A stretch of 64,000 nucleotides of DNA, from positions 59,292,181 through 59,356,180 of the forward strand of contig OZ024827.1 of assembly GCA_964016985.1 (NCBI GenBank). The letters are read 5' to 3'. The stretch is from Anodontia alba (taxonomy: Eukaryota; Mollusca; Bivalvia; Lucinida; Lucinidae). Below are positions 1 through 11,740 of this stretch, one piece after another. Made by a program: the position numbers and the translations under genes. The stretch's first letter is position 1. Every line of letters starts with the position of its first letter. The notes under the pieces are model-generated. The model was given only the letters and a program-made list of their open reading frames with translations. It did not search any database and was not told the origin of the DNA.

Positions 1-525
1 TTGTGCAAAGATTAGGCCCCAGGGCTTTTTCGGTTCTGTAGAAGACGATTTTTAAAGGTTTTTACCATATATGGCCATCTTGGTCAATGGACCGCGACCA
101 TTTTATCACTCTTTCATTCCCCTGCCCCAAAGAGGCTGCACTTAAAATTTGAGCAACACTGGACTGACAGCTTCAGAAGAGACGTCGTTTGTAGTTCTCA
201 ACATTTTTTTCCAATACAAATGTGTGGAGCCCATACAAATGCACAGGGGGAGCAAACTTGACCTCATCGTAAAAAGGTCAAATGTCAATGTACGAGCATC
301 ATTTTAGCAACTTTGGTCAACGGACCATGACCATTTTAGCAATATTTCGTTCTCCCAACCTAAGGAGGCTAGATATGATATTTGAGCAAAATTGGCTCAG
401 CTGCTTCAAGGAGAAGTCGTTTGAAAATGTTAACGGATGGACGGACAGACGAACGGACGACGGACAAAGAGTGAGCACTGTAGCTCAATCTGAGCATAGC
501 TCGGGTGAGCTAAAAACTGAAGGTC
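1..525 (+). repeat. Pearl/HINE-like repeat, right end
   Basis: Two diverged core units lie at about 85-215 and 300-425; both contain a CCATTTTA..A/C motif, a CC(C/A)AA..AGGCT block and a 'cagcttca' to 'gtcgttt' block. An ACGG-rich simple tract (about 430-468) follows, then a short terminal hairpin pairing GAGC and GCTC arms (about 473-512). Core repeats, then an ACGG tract, then a hairpin is the layout of the bivalve pearl family and Helentron-associated elements. The left part lies outside the window. No coding frame is supported. Confidence 0.55.
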
Positions 526-1866
526 ATAAAAAAATCGGTGTAGAAAGTTATAATTTGGATTTCTTAATACACCAATAATTTTTTTTATTGTGATTTGATA
601 TGCATTGGTTAGCTACATTGCAGATAAACGAATCATTTAGTACGTACGAGTAACACACCTGATAATATAAAAGAATGTATAAGGCAAAAGTGTCATTTTA
701 TCCTTTTATTCTGAAAAATGTTATTCTAAAACTGAGTATTAATTCAAGCGATAAGAGTATAGGTAAAACCTTTACACAGACAAAAATCCCTTAAAATTAA
801 GACATTAAGGTGATAAATTATCAAGCAAAGTCATGTGAGGGTCTGACATATAATTCATCTGAAAGTATTTTATTTAGACATAAAGAAATTATAAGCATTT
901 GCCATACAATAAAAATTTCAGGACAATATTTATTATTTTATACAAAAGTGGCTATGATGCAGAGAGCAACTCCACTGTTAACAGTACTGAATGTATATAC
1001 TGACGAATATTTATAACTGACAAAAAACAATGGCATAAATTTGAAGTTTGGGTAATGCTTACAAAAACCTCTTATGGGTTTAAAAACTGAGACACTAAAA
1101 ACTAATGCAGAATACCATACCGAAAACCACCAACGCACACAGTATTTAGATATTTAAGATGTTACTTACGTAACTATGGGCAGAATGATATGCCAGAGAC
1201 AGGTTTTAATGCGCCTGTGTCTCTCATATTACTAAGGTATAATGCTTTACTAAGAATTCACTTTATTTGCAAAATTTCTAGGCGGAATTTGGTGTGATAT
1301 TATGTGAAAATGATTTTTTTTTCAATGTTACATTTCATAATGGGGTGACTTATTTGCTTAACATTCAATAACTGACGAAGTATAAAAAGCTAGAGAGATT
1401 ATTTTTGCAGCTTTAGAAAGGATATCTAAATACCTTATCATACATTACAAAGTTAAGGTCATAGCGACAATGTAAAATCTATGAAAATGAACTATATGAG
1501 TTAAACTACTCTTTTGTAAAGGGTATCGCAGAAAATGTAATATGCGTAATATCATCTAAGGCCAAAAAGAACTTTCAAACATTCATTTTGTAGCTAGTGG
1601 ACTGTTCTGTAACTTCATATATTTAGTTGGAACACATAATTACTTTTGCTCCAATTCTCACAGGTTTAGTAGTTTCCAATGGTATTGTATTTTTTGTAGG
1701 GGTAACGAATGCCACAGGTTGTACTGGGTAACGCCCCCATCGGCAGATGGCTAATATGCTGCAAAATACTTGCAAGAAATAGACTTGGTCTACAAAATTC
1801 CCCTTGGGATTGGGGTGGGGGCAGGGGGAGGTAAACCATAGCTGGCCAGCGGCCTAATTTCTCCAT
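525..1866 (+). repeat. Dispersed 1.3-kb repeat R1, copy 1
   Basis: This block recurs in inverted orientation at 33064-34440. Matching blocks run through the whole length: 'gatatgcattgg' near 600, 'ccttaaaattaagac' near 790, 'cattaaaacctgtctc'-type sequence near 1205, 'gccaaaaagaactttcaaac' at 1561, and 'gccccca.cggcagatggct' near 1731. The outer end near 1845-1860 (gctggccagcggcc) is also recognisable at about 38455-38490. There are no TIRs or convincing ORFs, so the class is unknown. Confidence 0.6.
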
Positions 1867-3233
1867 TTAAATATATGTTGTGGGTACTCATAAGAAATAC
1901 ACTGCAATAGTTTTGGTTAAAAAAGCCCTTTAACCAGAACTATGGCTTAGAAGTATAATTTAATATAGGGGTGTTAACATAATGTAAATGTGCTATCCAG
2001 TTATGACACTGGTTATTTTATGGCATGTTCTGAAGCTTGGGTGTTCAAACTAACGAATTGAGCAGAAACACACCCACATATACTCAACCATACAGTGTTA
2101 AATCTACTCTGTATGTTGTAAGCTTTCAGATACACTGTCACGGAGAATACAAAATACTCTTTCTCTCGAGTTCGATTCTAGGTACTGTATTGATACAATT
2201 GTACAGTGTAGTTTACAAACGAAACAAAATGGAAGGAAATTCAAACGAAACAAATGCGACGTCCTTCATTTTTTTTAATATTTATTAGTTTCTAGAATTT
2301 AGTTTATGTACTACACGTACTTATATCTGGCAATTTACATACATTTATAATGAACATCAAAAGAAATGTCTACGACACTGTCACATCATAGCTCTAAAAT
2401 GTTTATGGCGTTGCATCTAACTAGATTCTCTATTGATCTTACACAATTTCTAAGCTTGGGGGAAAGTGTTTTTTTTTTTTTCGATTATTTGGAAATCATT
2501 GAATTTCTTTGTATTACTTATCTGCACCTTGAATTTCTAAAATAAATATTTGTGCGTGATCGGTTGCATGCATATATCAGAAACGGGATGTTCAATAGGA
2601 TAGTCATGACATTCAGCATACGACACTGATAAGAGAGCGGTCGGTTTTCATATGACCTGTCTTGCAATTAGATAAAGAATGAATTGAAGCAATTCCAACA
2701 ACAGATTTTTCTAAATGTTTAAAGTAATTGGTTTTGTTTTCAGCAGATAAACTAATACAGCTGAAGAATTTCTTTTTCTGTAGGGTGCATGAGGATTAAA
2801 ATGATAAACAGATGGTTTCATGTTAAAAAGTAAGGCATGTGTGCATTTTCCTTACATTTAACGTTTAACGTTTACCGCCTGTGTGTCTACAAATGAAGGT
2901 CTTCAACACTATGTCATTTGTAACATACTTCCACCTTATAAAATCGCATACAGTTGCACAAAAGCGCGGCTCTCAAGGATGTTGGATTTAAGAATCCAAC
3001 TATTGAAACAGCTATGATTGCTTAATCGTTTAATTTTGGCTCGTATGAATTTGTTTCTTCTCACATTTATAGATTTAGACCTATTGGTCATTTTAGGCGA
3101 TCTTCTTCAAGATCAAGTTGTTTAGATTTTGAACTGAAATGACAAAATAAAAACAAAAATACAAGGCCACATATGCGACCAAATTTCAATCTATATTTTG
3201 TGGTCGTTTCCTCTGATGCTCAGTATATATTAC
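1867..3233. other. AT-rich stretch without a recognisable feature
   Basis: AT-rich sequence with small T-runs (2470-2482). It lies downstream of the last visible exon of the minus-strand phosphotransferase gene, so it is probably intron. I searched the minus strand for a further exon of that gene and found no convincing acceptor plus conserved coding sequence. Confidence 0.5.
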
Positions 3234-3400
3234 CTTGAATAGTATGCATGAAAATAATCCTGTACTCTCACAATCCCCAGGATAAACTCATAAGCAATAA
3301 TAGTGGAGCATGAAGCAATGAAGAGCCACGTCTGTTGCGTAGTCATGTTTGTAAAGTTTGTAACCAACAGGATAGACCAGAGTGATAAAACATTCACTAT
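3234..3400 (-). CDS. CDP-alcohol phosphotransferase (CPES-like), exon 4
   Basis: A 167-nt exon encoding residues 134-188 of the visible protein. It begins IVNVLSLWSILLVTNF, directly continuing the catalytic helix that ends in ..DAFCDK in the previous exon. The acceptor is ttgtattgcag before ATAGTG; the donor is AG|GTAATA at 3233. It begins in phase 0 and ends after two bases of a codon. The segment encodes two hydrophobic stretches, expected of a multipass Golgi/ER enzyme, and ends IVRVQDYFHAYYS. The next exon should complete AG-N but was not found to the left, so the gene is truncated by the window edge. It lies 6.5 kb from exon 3 across a repeat-filled intron. Confidence 0.75.
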
Positions 3401-3822
3401 CTGCAATACAATTATAACATTAAACGTGACAAATACTGAAGGAAAATAAAAAAATAGGAATACAATTTACGTATTGTTTACTTCATCAACAATATAAATG
3501 TTATTACTGATTTCAGGTATATCGTAATATATGTATAATAACCGTGTTGTGGAAAATCCATCATACAGCTAAGAAAGCCCTTTAACATTCCCTCGGTCAT
3601 ATGAAAAACTAACATATACATTATTGCAAGAATTAGCTCATATTTGTACAGTATTAATGATATTTCAAATTTTTAGGGACATGTGTACACTTTCATGAGA
3701 GTGGAGGCAACATTGTGAAGATTGTTTTATCTCCATTCTAAAAAGGTTTTACTCTAAAAAGGAACACATGCTCCCTGTGTCATCAAATTCTTTCCCACTC
3801 AGAAGTAGACTCCTTCTCAGAA
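3401..3822. other. Intronic sequence, nothing recognised
   Basis: Part of the long intron of the phosphotransferase gene. It is AT-rich, with no TIRs or conserved frame up to the start of the retroelement relic. Confidence 0.5.
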
Positions 3823-4511
3823 ATGACTTTCTTTCTAACCGACAATATTTTTGTGGAGTTCGGCGGACGGATATTTCAGCAAACAATCGGCATACCGATG
3901 GGCACTAACTGTGCACCGTTACTTGCCGACTTGTTTTTATACTCGTTTATACTGCGGCGGAGTTTGTACGAAGTCTCCTCCAAGCAGGCAAGAAACTCCT
4001 CGCACAACAATTCAATTTCACCTACAGATATATAGATGATGTATTGTCTCTGAAAAACACAAAATTTGCAGAGTATTTAGAATTCATCTATCCACGTGAA
4101 CTTGAAATAAAGGAAACAACGGTGTCTGCAGCCTCCTCCTCATACTTGGATTGTTATCTCTACATTGACAATGGAAAGCTTACTACTAGGCTTTACGACA
4201 AACGGGTTGACTTCAATTTTCCCATTGTTAACTTTCCATTCCTGTGCAGTAATATCCCTTCTGCACCAGCATACGGCGTTTATGTTTCACAGTTAATCCG
4301 TTATGCCACAACCTGTTCAAATTATCAGGACTTCATGGAGCGTGAGAAAGTGCTCACTACAAAGTTGTTAAGCCAGGGGTATAAAAAAAAAAAAAAAAAA
4401 CTGGTAGCAACACTTAAGAAGTTCTATGGGAGACATCATGATCTGGTCAATCCCTACAATGTGGCAGTTTCCAGAATTGTTTCTGATGTTTTTGCCAGTG
4501 ACGCGCCATAA
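3823..4511 (+). pseudogene. Penelope-like reverse transcriptase, 5'-truncated
   Basis: This is the C-terminal half of a reverse transcriptase. GIPMGTNCAPLLADLFLYS (motif around RT block 4) is read in one frame up to about 3950; after a single frameshift the second frame carries the YIDD catalytic box (4028-4039) and continues to a stop at 4509-4511. The downstream part (SNIPSAPAYGVYVSQLIRYA, then LLSQGY and KFYGRHHDLV) is a conserved block of an RT family common in bivalves, cnidarians and amphioxus. An A-run at 4383-4400 sits in frame and adds lysines, probably by slippage. The fingers and earlier palm are missing. I assign it to Penelope-like elements from the motif pattern; a related non-LTR family cannot be excluded. 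It sits in an intron of the host gene, in antisense. Confidence 0.65.
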
Positions 4512-5260
4512 GTAGACTTCCTAAATCCCCGACATACGCTTCTATGGATATTTCCTTCGTTTAGGCCTATGGGCATGGTGGGCGAAGCTTGCTTACTATC
4601 CGCGGACGCCTGATTACACCCTTTATTCTGGGGTCCATGTCTGTTGGTCTGAACATTCTGATTCGTCATTCGTTTATGGATTTAGGAGTTTGGATTATGG
4701 CTCAGGTACCATGACGCAACTACTTTCAGAAGATGCCTTTACACGACCCGAACAGTTGTTTTTAATTTTGCACAACTTAGGAACGTGTGTGAAAATTTAG
4801 CATTCGTAAAATCGATTTAACTCTCCGCTATTGATTTTACAAATGATTTAACTCTCCGCTATTGATTTTACAACTGACCGTTCTAAGGCAGTGGTTCTAG
4901 TGCTTTCGTCTTGTGGCTGCTTCCTATGGACGTTTTTCTATGCTTTGTGCGGTTTATTGTCTTATTGTTCTGTTTGGTTGATCCATCCTGACTGAGGTTG
5001 TGATCACCTCGTTTGGAGAAAGGAGGCCGATTGCTTTGCATTATCTTGGTTATTAGCGTATGTGATGCAACCGACGTATTGTGTTTAGTCTCCCACTTGA
5101 TGTCATCGGCAGGTTATATTATATGACTGTGGGTCTTCATGGACATCTCAGTTACTGGTTTATTGTGCAGATAAGCCATCAGAAGTCACTAAAGTTGGAA
5201 GATCTATCAAGTGTATCCAGTCTCCTACGACAGTCCCTTATTGTAGAATAAAACTGAATG
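4512..5260 (+). mobile_element. 3' region of the Penelope-like element
   Basis: This region follows the RT frame directly. A 35-bp repeated block (tttaactctccgctattgat, twice, 4817-4871) precedes CTGACCGTTCTAAGGCAGTG at 4875, the same module found at about 10.2-10.5, 47.25, 57.03 and 58.53 kb. Later blocks (gatcacctcgtttggagaa near 5003) also match those copies. Its position behind the RT is the reason for calling the dispersed module a retroelement 3' tail. Confidence 0.5.
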
Positions 5261-5892
5261 GGCCACGCAACATAAAACGATTATATAACATCCATAGCCT
5301 ATTCTTTTCTTACTACATAAATGAACATTTTATTTATTGCTGCTTTGACTGTCATGTGATAAAACAAAAAAAAATTTTTTTCGTATCGTGTTGAATTTTG
5401 TACTCGTTAATAAATCCGTGTTTTTGCAAAAGAGTAAAAGCATTAATTCCTTCATAAAATGTCATACACAACGACCATTTACATAATATTTTCCGATTAT
5501 TACTCTTCTGAATGGAAATAACCATATCGAACTGTATTGTAGATTACCATAATACACAAAATTGTATGTACTAATAGCCTTAACTACGAAAGTTTTCAAA
5601 GCAAAACATGTTAACATACATTTGTAGTTCTTATATTTCTAAATAATATATATGCGACACTCATAAGCAAGGCATTTTTAGAAATAAATATGAAGCTGAA
5701 GAAGAAGAAGAAGAAAAAACAAAAAACAAAACAAAAACAAACAAAAAAAAAAACAAAAAAAAAAAACGAATCTCTGTTTTGCCTAGAATTGTCTTCACTG
5801 TTTAATGTCTTCACTGTTTTTTCTAAACTTAATTAACATTTTCCGAATTTTCTGGGAATAATATTGAGAAAAGACTAGAAATGTGTCAGCAT
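5261..5892. other. AT-rich intronic sequence with purine-rich simple tract
   Basis: Nothing coding is recognised. An A/G-rich low-complexity tract (gaagaagaag then A-runs, about 5697-5766) produces a spurious phenylalanine-rich frame on the minus strand. Confidence 0.5.
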
Positions 5893-7344
5893 GACACATA
5901 TGCCCCCGCTCAGGGCCATCCTCACCCACGCGCAGGTATTTTGCAAAAAATGAAGTTGAAAAAGGGCCATAACTCTCATAATAATTGGCAGATTTTACCC
6001 TAAATCAAACTTTTTTAAAACAAGAAAAATACCTAACGCATTAAGGGCAGGTTTTTCAAAAGATCAGTGAAAAGGTAAACCTCGGAAGACCCAATGCCCA
6101 CAGCCATGACATCGCTATTTTAAAGGACAGATTTATGAAAAATCCGTCCAAAATTCAATTTTGGCTGCACAAGCTTTCGGCTTCAGGTACCTAAAAAAGA
6201 AAGTCAGCGTTGTCTCTCTTATACAGGGCATGCCTACTTGCCCTTATCTATGCTCTACCAAATATTATCAAAATATTTCAAACCATTTAGAAGTTATGAA
6301 GTGCACAAGAATTTGGCTTAGAAATTCATTCGGGGGAGTTAACTTGAAAAAATAGCCATCAAAAGAGATGGCAAATCTCCTGACCGCACCGTAAATGGCA
6401 GTCTTTTTTTCAATCTAGGGCATCAGAGATGTAATTTTATCAAGGGATACACTTGTTTAACCCTGCAGTGGGTGATAACTCTACAACTGTGAATCAGATA
6501 CAGAACTCAAAAACCGAAAGTTGTAGAAACTGGAGTTTGTGTTTTTCAACAAAGAAACTAAAAATAATGAGAAAAATAAGGCCCGTTGCCTGCAATGATT
6601 ATAACTCTCAAACCAAAGTCATGAAAACTGGATTTTTTGTTTGCTAGTATGTGATTTTCAACAAAGAATCCAAAAATAATGAGAAAAATAAGGCCTGTTG
6701 CCTGCAAGGCCTGTAACACTTCAGCCATTAACAAAGAATCCAAAAATAATGAGAAAAATGAAGCCTGCTGCATGCATTGCTGATAAATCTGCATCCGAAG
6801 TGTTAGTTAGGGAGATAACTCCAACATTCCGTCGGTCAGAGTTGTCCTTACATATTGTGACACACCTAGTTTATGTTCTAAGAAAAGATATTGAACGGAA
6901 ACCATTTTTCAACTATTTTTTAACATTGATAAAGGGCCATAACTCCAAAAATAATTGGTGGATTTTACCCGAAATCAAACTTGACCTATATTTTAAAACT
7001 AAGTCATGGAAACTGGATTTTTTGTTTGCTAGTATGTGATTTTCAACAAAGAATCCAAAAATAATGAGAAAAATAAGGCCTGTTGCCTGCAAAGATTATA
7101 ATTCTCAAACTGTAAGTCATAGAAACTGGATTTTGTGTTCGCTAGTAAGTGATTTTCAACAAAGAATCCAAAAATAATGAGAAATATAAGGCCCTTTGCC
7201 TGCAAGGCCTGTAACTCTTCAGCCATTAGTCTGAGAAACCCAATTTTGTGTTCGCTAGTGAGTGATTTTCAACAAAGAATCCAAAAATAATGAGAAAAAT
7301 AAAGCCTGCTGCATGCATTGCTGATAAATCTGCATCCGAAGTGT

Positions 7345-7497
7345 AAGTATTGTTTGTGTTGAGGTTTTACGGCCCAGTCAACCCAGTGGGGTCATGTCGA
7401 GCGCGATCAGTTTACCTAACCACACGTTTTACTGGGCAGGCTTAGTCCTCTAAGCGGTTCACCAGAATTGTGCACATTCTTTCGCCAGAAAGTGTAA
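7345..7497 (-). mobile_element. tRNA-SINE fragment (central and 3' part)
   Basis: Read on the minus strand it gives 'ctggcgaaagaatgtgcaca', 'aaccgcttag..gactaa.cct' and 'gttgactgggcc' in the same order as the SINE at 30064-30385. The tRNA-like head is missing. It interrupts the pearl-like array between two halves of a unit (GAAGTGTAAG before, AAAGTGTAAG after). Confidence 0.6.
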
Positions 7498-8587
7498 GGG
7501 AGATAACTCCAACATTCCGTAGGTCAGAGTTGTCCTTACATATTGTGACACACCTAGTTAATGTTCTAAGCATCTCTACATACTATCATCAAAATGTCTC
7601 CACTGGTTAAAGAGTTATGGCCTGCACAAGATTTTTCAACCAGGGGAGATATTTAAATATGGGAGATAACTCCAGAACTGAGTCAGAGTTGTTGTTCTTG
7701 TTATGTGACACACCTACTCAATGTCCTCTACAACTTGATCAAGTATCATGAAAATATCTCAAAGAGTTATTGAGTTATTGCCTGCAGAAGATTTCATAAC
7801 TATGGGAGATAACTCCAGAACGCAGTCAGTAAGAGTTGTCATTCTTGTATGCGACACCCCTGCTCAATGTCCTCTACCTATTGGTGAAGTATCATGAAAA
7901 TAACTTATAAGGTTTTAGAGTTAAGGGCCGCACAAGATTTAACAACTATGAGAGATAACTCCCAAAAGGGAGTCAGCTAGAGTTGTTGTTCTAGTATGTG
8001 ACAAACCTATTCAATGTCCTCTACAACTTGATCAAGTATCATGAAAATATCTCAAAGAGTTATTGTTATGGCCTGCATAAGATTTTATAACTATGGGAGA
8101 TAACTCAAGAACACAGTCAGTTAGAGTTGTCTTACTTGTACGCGACACACCTACTCAATGTCCTCTACCTAATGGCGAAATATCATGAAAATACCTTAAA
8201 GGGTTTTAGAGTTATGGGCCGCACAAGATTTAAAAACTATGGGAGGTAACTCCAAAACGAAGCCAGCTAGAGGTGTCTCTCTTGCAATTGACACACCTAC
8301 TGGTTGTCCTCTCTATACCGACTAAATATGAAAGCAATCGGCTGAAGAATAACGGTAACACAACTTTGAAAAAAAGTTAACCAAAAGGTAAACCTGGGGG
8401 GTCCGGATGAAAAGATATTGAACGGAAACCATTTTTCAACTTTTTTTCAACATTGATAAAGGTTTGGTTAAGGGCCATAACTCCAAAAATAATTGGTGGA
8501 TTTTACCCTAAATCAAACTTGACTTATATTTTATAATTATATGCTTCTGTATAAAATATGAATCCTATTCACTAATCTTTTAAAATG

Positions 8588-8866
8588 CATTACGAAAACA
8601 CGCCTATTCAAAAATACTGAAAATTTTACCAACAAAAAAATGAAAATTTTCAGATGAAAAATTCTAATATTTTCATACTTCTGCTCAAAACATAGATTGT
8701 GGGTACTCGTTAGAACAGCCTCGCCGAGGCGGTTCTAACGAGTACCCACAATCTACGTTTTAAGCAGAAATAAGAAAAATAAAGTATACCCCTGTAAACC
8801 CCAGTTTTACTGCATAAAAGTGGGGTTTATGGGGGTCAAAATTATATAGGTATGTTTTTGTGATGT
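8588..8866 (+). mobile_element. MITE family A, copy 1
   Basis: Imperfect TIRs: CATTACGAAAACACGCCTAT on the left and, on the right read in reverse, CATCACAAAAACATACCTAT. Two internal hairpins are present: a 75-bp near-perfect palindrome at 8687-8761 (arms ATAGATTGTGGGTACTCGTT) and a shorter one at about 8790-8835 (arms AAACCCCA/TGGGGTTT). Two more copies are at 13318-13594 and 13622-13896. Confidence 0.75.
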
Positions 8867-9703
8867 TATCGAATGCACACCATTTTTTAAAGTTGAAAAA
8901 GGGCCATAACTCCAAAAAAAATTGGTGGATTTTATCCTGAATCATACTTGACCTACATTTTATGATTATATACCTGTGTACAAAATTTGAACCCAAAACA
9001 CTAATCACTTTTCAAAAGATATCAAACGGAAACCATTTTTCAACTATTTTTTAACATTGATAAAGGGCCGTAACTCCAAAAATAATTGGTAGATTTTATC
9101 CTAAATTGAACTTGACCTACATTTTATGATTATATACCTGTGTATAAAATTTGAATCCAATACACTAATCTTTTCAAAAGACAACAAACGGAAACCATTT
9201 TCAACTATTTTTCAACATTGATAAATGGCCGTAACTCCATAAATAATTGGTGGATTTTACCCTAAATCGAACTTGACCTGTATTTTATAATTATATACCT
9301 GTGTATAAAATTTCAATCCTATACACCAATCCTTTCAAAAGATATCGCATGGAAACCAAAAGTGTTACGTTTTGTCTTATATTATATACCTGTGTACACA
9401 ATTTCAGTCCAATACACCAACCCCTTCAAAAGATATCGCACGGAAACCATTTTTCAAAGTTGAAAATTTTTCAAAGTCAAAAAAAGGCCATAACTCCCAA
9501 AATAATTGGCGGATTTTACCCTAAATCGAACTTGACCTGTATTTTATGATTATATACCGGTGTCAATCCAATACACCAATCCTTTCAAAAGATATCGCTT
9601 GGAAACCAAAAGTGTTACGTACGGGACGGACGGGACGGACCGACGTACGTACGGACAGCGGTGATACTATATGCCCCCCCCGTTGAAAATGGCGGGAGCA
9701 TAA

Positions 9704-9862
9704 AAAACGAATCGACTCTTCGTCTTATCTAGAATTGTCTTAACTGCTTAATTCTTCGCTATTTTTTGTCTTAACTTAATTAACATTTTCCGGATTTTCT
9801 GGAGGTAAAAAATAGCAATTCTGTTTTTCTCACTGTACATAATCTGTGATAAATAAACCAAC
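9704..9862. other. Intron sequence next to exon 3
   Basis: Short AT-rich stretch between the pearl-like element and the donor of exon 3. An 'attttccg(g/a)attttctgg' block resembles 5838-5855, just left of the pearl-like element, so this may be a target or flank duplication. Confidence 0.3.
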
Positions 9863-10013
9863 CTTGTCACAAAATGCATCCATGAAACCACCAAGAAGAG
9901 GATCATCTATTTGTCCATATATGGTTTTCTGAACCTTGGCTACAATACCATCCAGATGGTCGAGGAAGTCATGAAACAAAATTAGCAAGAAGGCTGTTGT
10001 CGTGTAGTCATAC
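9863..10013 (-). CDS. CDP-alcohol phosphotransferase (CPES-like), catalytic exon 3
   Basis: A 151-nt exon encoding residues 83 (split) to 133. It carries the family signature: HDFLDHLDGIVAKVQ at residues 97-111, then LLGGFMDAFCDK at 122-133. This fits the CDP-alcohol phosphotransferase pattern D-x2-D-G-x2-A-(R/K)..G-x3-D-x3-D, with D101, D104, G105, A108, G124, D128 and D132 in place. The longer loop between A108 and G124 (VQKTIYGQIDDPLL) is what I recall of the invertebrate ceramide phosphoethanolamine synthases, which move phosphoethanolamine from CDP-ethanolamine to ceramide in the Golgi lumen. Acceptor tcgtttag before GTATGAC; donor AAG|GTTGGT (weak at +3). The specific enzyme name is an inference; the superfamily is secure. 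Confidence 0.85.
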
Positions 10014-11156
10014 CTAAACGATAGTATAGATATTTCTGAGATGAGTGAAGTCAATGGGTTTCTAAAATCCATGTACTCTACGCATAAAACTGATTCGTTT
10101 AAAGGTAAGAATCATTGCATTTAAAGGTTGTGAGTTAATTCCGACTTCGAAATTATCATTATTTTACAGCAAGATGTAACCGAAAAAAAAGAGTTAAGTC
10201 CAGGGAGTGCCACAATCACAAACCGCAGCCCTTCCCAGACACCAAGAGGAAGAGGAAACAGACAAAACCAAACAAGCGCAAATCGAACAAACGTACGAAA
10301 AGCACTAAGATTAGCTCTCTCTTCCCCAAACGAGGTAATCGCAATGCTAAAAGGAATGGAAAACACAAGAACAAAATAACACAATGTAAGACATAAAATA
10401 TTTCGTCTCGTAGAATAAACCACAAAGCAACAAAGAGTAAGACAAACACCGGGACCACCGCCTTAGAAAGGTCAGTAGAATAAACCACCGTGTGTGTGTG
10501 GGGGGGGGGGGGGGGGAGGTTAAAGCACTTTTACAGCTAGCCAACTTTACCCTGGGTCCCGATGCCACTCTTAATCACAACTAGTAAAACAGAAAGCAAA
10601 GTGGGCAGCTGATGAAGGTGACCTAAATGCTAGCATCACAACACAACTAGTAAAACAGAAAGCAAAGTGGGCAGCTACTGAAGACGGTGACCACAATGCT
10701 AGCATCACAACACATATAGGAAAAACAGTACAAAGAGTAAGAACAACACCAGGACCACCGCCTTAGAACGGTCAGTAGAATACACTACCGCGGGTGGTGG
10801 AGGGGATGGTAAGGTTAAAGTACTTTAACAGCTAACCAACTTCACCCTGGGCCCCGATGCTACTCTTAATACAGAAATACATAAATTTTCGGTTTGCATA
10901 AAGGCTCCTAACTCAGTCAATGCATCAAAGCGAAAACATAAAAATCAAATTAATCACAATGATAAGCAAAGACGAGTACTCATGGCTAATTATACTGTAT
11001 GCCAGAGTAAATGAAAACCAACAGTTGAACGAAGCCTTGAATACGAAGCTTTTTAAGTGTAACAAGTATAACAACATTGATTTCAGTCAATCGACCAAAG
11101 TCTGAACCGACATTACATGAGATACAGACAGAACGAAATGAATTAAATACACTTAC
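10014..11156. other. Intron 2 of the phosphotransferase gene
   Basis: 1143-bp intron filled mainly by two Penelope 3' modules in antisense to the element (same strand as the host gene) and a short tandem duplication. Splice sites GTAAGTG (at 11156) and TTTAG (ending 10014) give a consistent AA|G lysine codon. Confidence 0.6.
10190..10890 (-). mobile_element. Penelope-like 3' modules, two head-to-tail pieces
   Basis: On the minus strand, two partial copies each start with 'aagagtagcatcgggaccca' (10870 and about 10570), pass through 'agctgt.aaagt.cttta' and reach CTGACC.TTCTAAGGCGGTG (10782 and 10474). The second continues through 'gattacctcgtttggggaag' to 'ctgcggtttgtgattgtggc' at 10205. Between them a ~63-bp unit (acaactagtaaaacagaaag) is repeated at 10579 and 10643. 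A 16-G run lies at 10501-10516. Long stop-free hydrophobic frames occur in two registers but look like a by-product of T-rich composition. Confidence 0.6.
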
Positions 11157-11329
11157 TTGAGGCAAATTGCTACCGGTATGACAAGTATTGTTCTTGACCA
11201 GGATACAATATTTGCAGTAAATATGGTATAACATTTGCCATTAATCTCTATGGTTCGTGGTAGTTTTGCTACGATAGGGGAGAGAAATTTCTGTAGTGGA
11301 CTGTAACAATAGGCATCATACCAGTTAAT
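11157..11329 (-). CDS. CDP-alcohol phosphotransferase (CPES-like), exon 2
   Basis: A 173-nt exon encoding residues 26-82 plus two bases of lysine 83. It starts INWYDAYCYSPLQKF, the conserved opening of the family's soluble N-terminal part, and ends in a hydrophobic helix (TILVIPVAICLK) just before the catalytic exon. Acceptor ttctctttacag, donor AA|GTAAGTG, both strong. The phase matches exon 1 (phase 0) and exon 3 (split AA-G). Confidence 0.82.
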
Positions 11330-11433
11330 CTGTAAAGAGAAAATAGATGTAGAATTCTCTGGGTACAGAGTGTTAATAAATGAAACAACTAAAGGAATGC
11401 AGAACAAATAAAGGAAAACTGGTAACTGTGATT

Positions 11434-11662
11434 GTTTAACCCATTTATGCTTAGCGTCCCATAAAAGGGACATTGGCAAACAGTCTTGACCCAGATCAGA
11501 CGCCGCAGAATGCGTCGTCTGATCAGGGTCTACACTGTTTGCATTAAATAAAGGACTTTCTACAAAACATGGTATTAATGTAACCAGACACCCCTCATAT
11601 TGGAAATGGACCAGTCAAAAGAGTGAAGGTAGAAGAATCCATTTGCCATAAATGGATTAAAG
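11434..11662 (+). mobile_element. Foldback MITE family C, copy 1
   Basis: Ends TTTAACCCATTTATGCTTAG and, in reverse, TTTAATCCATTTATGGCAAA. The centre is an imperfect hairpin made of AGATCAGACGCCGC and GCGTCGTCTGATCAGG arms, flanked by 'gcaaacagt' and 'actgtttgc'. A second full copy is at 44145-44381; isolated centres occur at many other places in the window. Confidence 0.65.
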
Positions 11663-11740
11663 CTGGTGCGTCTGCATTAATTTTAGGGGACTGGATACGA
11701 ATGGTGGATTTTCCGACATTTTTAGCAGGAATAAAGAAAA

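Larger units (their letters stand above)
5893..9703 (+). repeat. Pearl/HINE-like mosaic element, 3.8 kb
   Basis: It opens near 5898 with ATATGCCCCCGCTCAG and closes near 9619-9703 with an ACGGGACGG microsatellite, then ATGCCCCCCCCGTT..GGCGGGAGCATA. In between are diverged tandem units of several types: 'agggccataactccaaaaat' units (5960, 6928, 8470, 8905, 9063, 9220, 9485), 'aaagaatccaaaaataatga' units (6555-7305), and 'gggagataactcca' / 'atcatgaaaatatct' units (7500-8380). A SINE fragment and one MITE are nested inside. No protein is encoded; the short frames in it are chance. Confidence 0.6.

Noticed and set aside
4454..4669. Small minus-strand frame opposite the RT end
   Set aside because: Antisense shadow of the Penelope-like frame and its downstream region.
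5611..5814. Phenylalanine-rich small protein on the minus strand
   Set aside because: Produced by an A/G-rich low-complexity tract.
10121..10568. Several overlapping 70-100-codon hydrophobic frames, also seen at 47.3, 57.0 and 58.6 kb
   Set aside because: They occur in two registers of the same T-rich Penelope 3' module, lack a common start or end, and are better explained by composition. Kept as a finding to test, not as genes.
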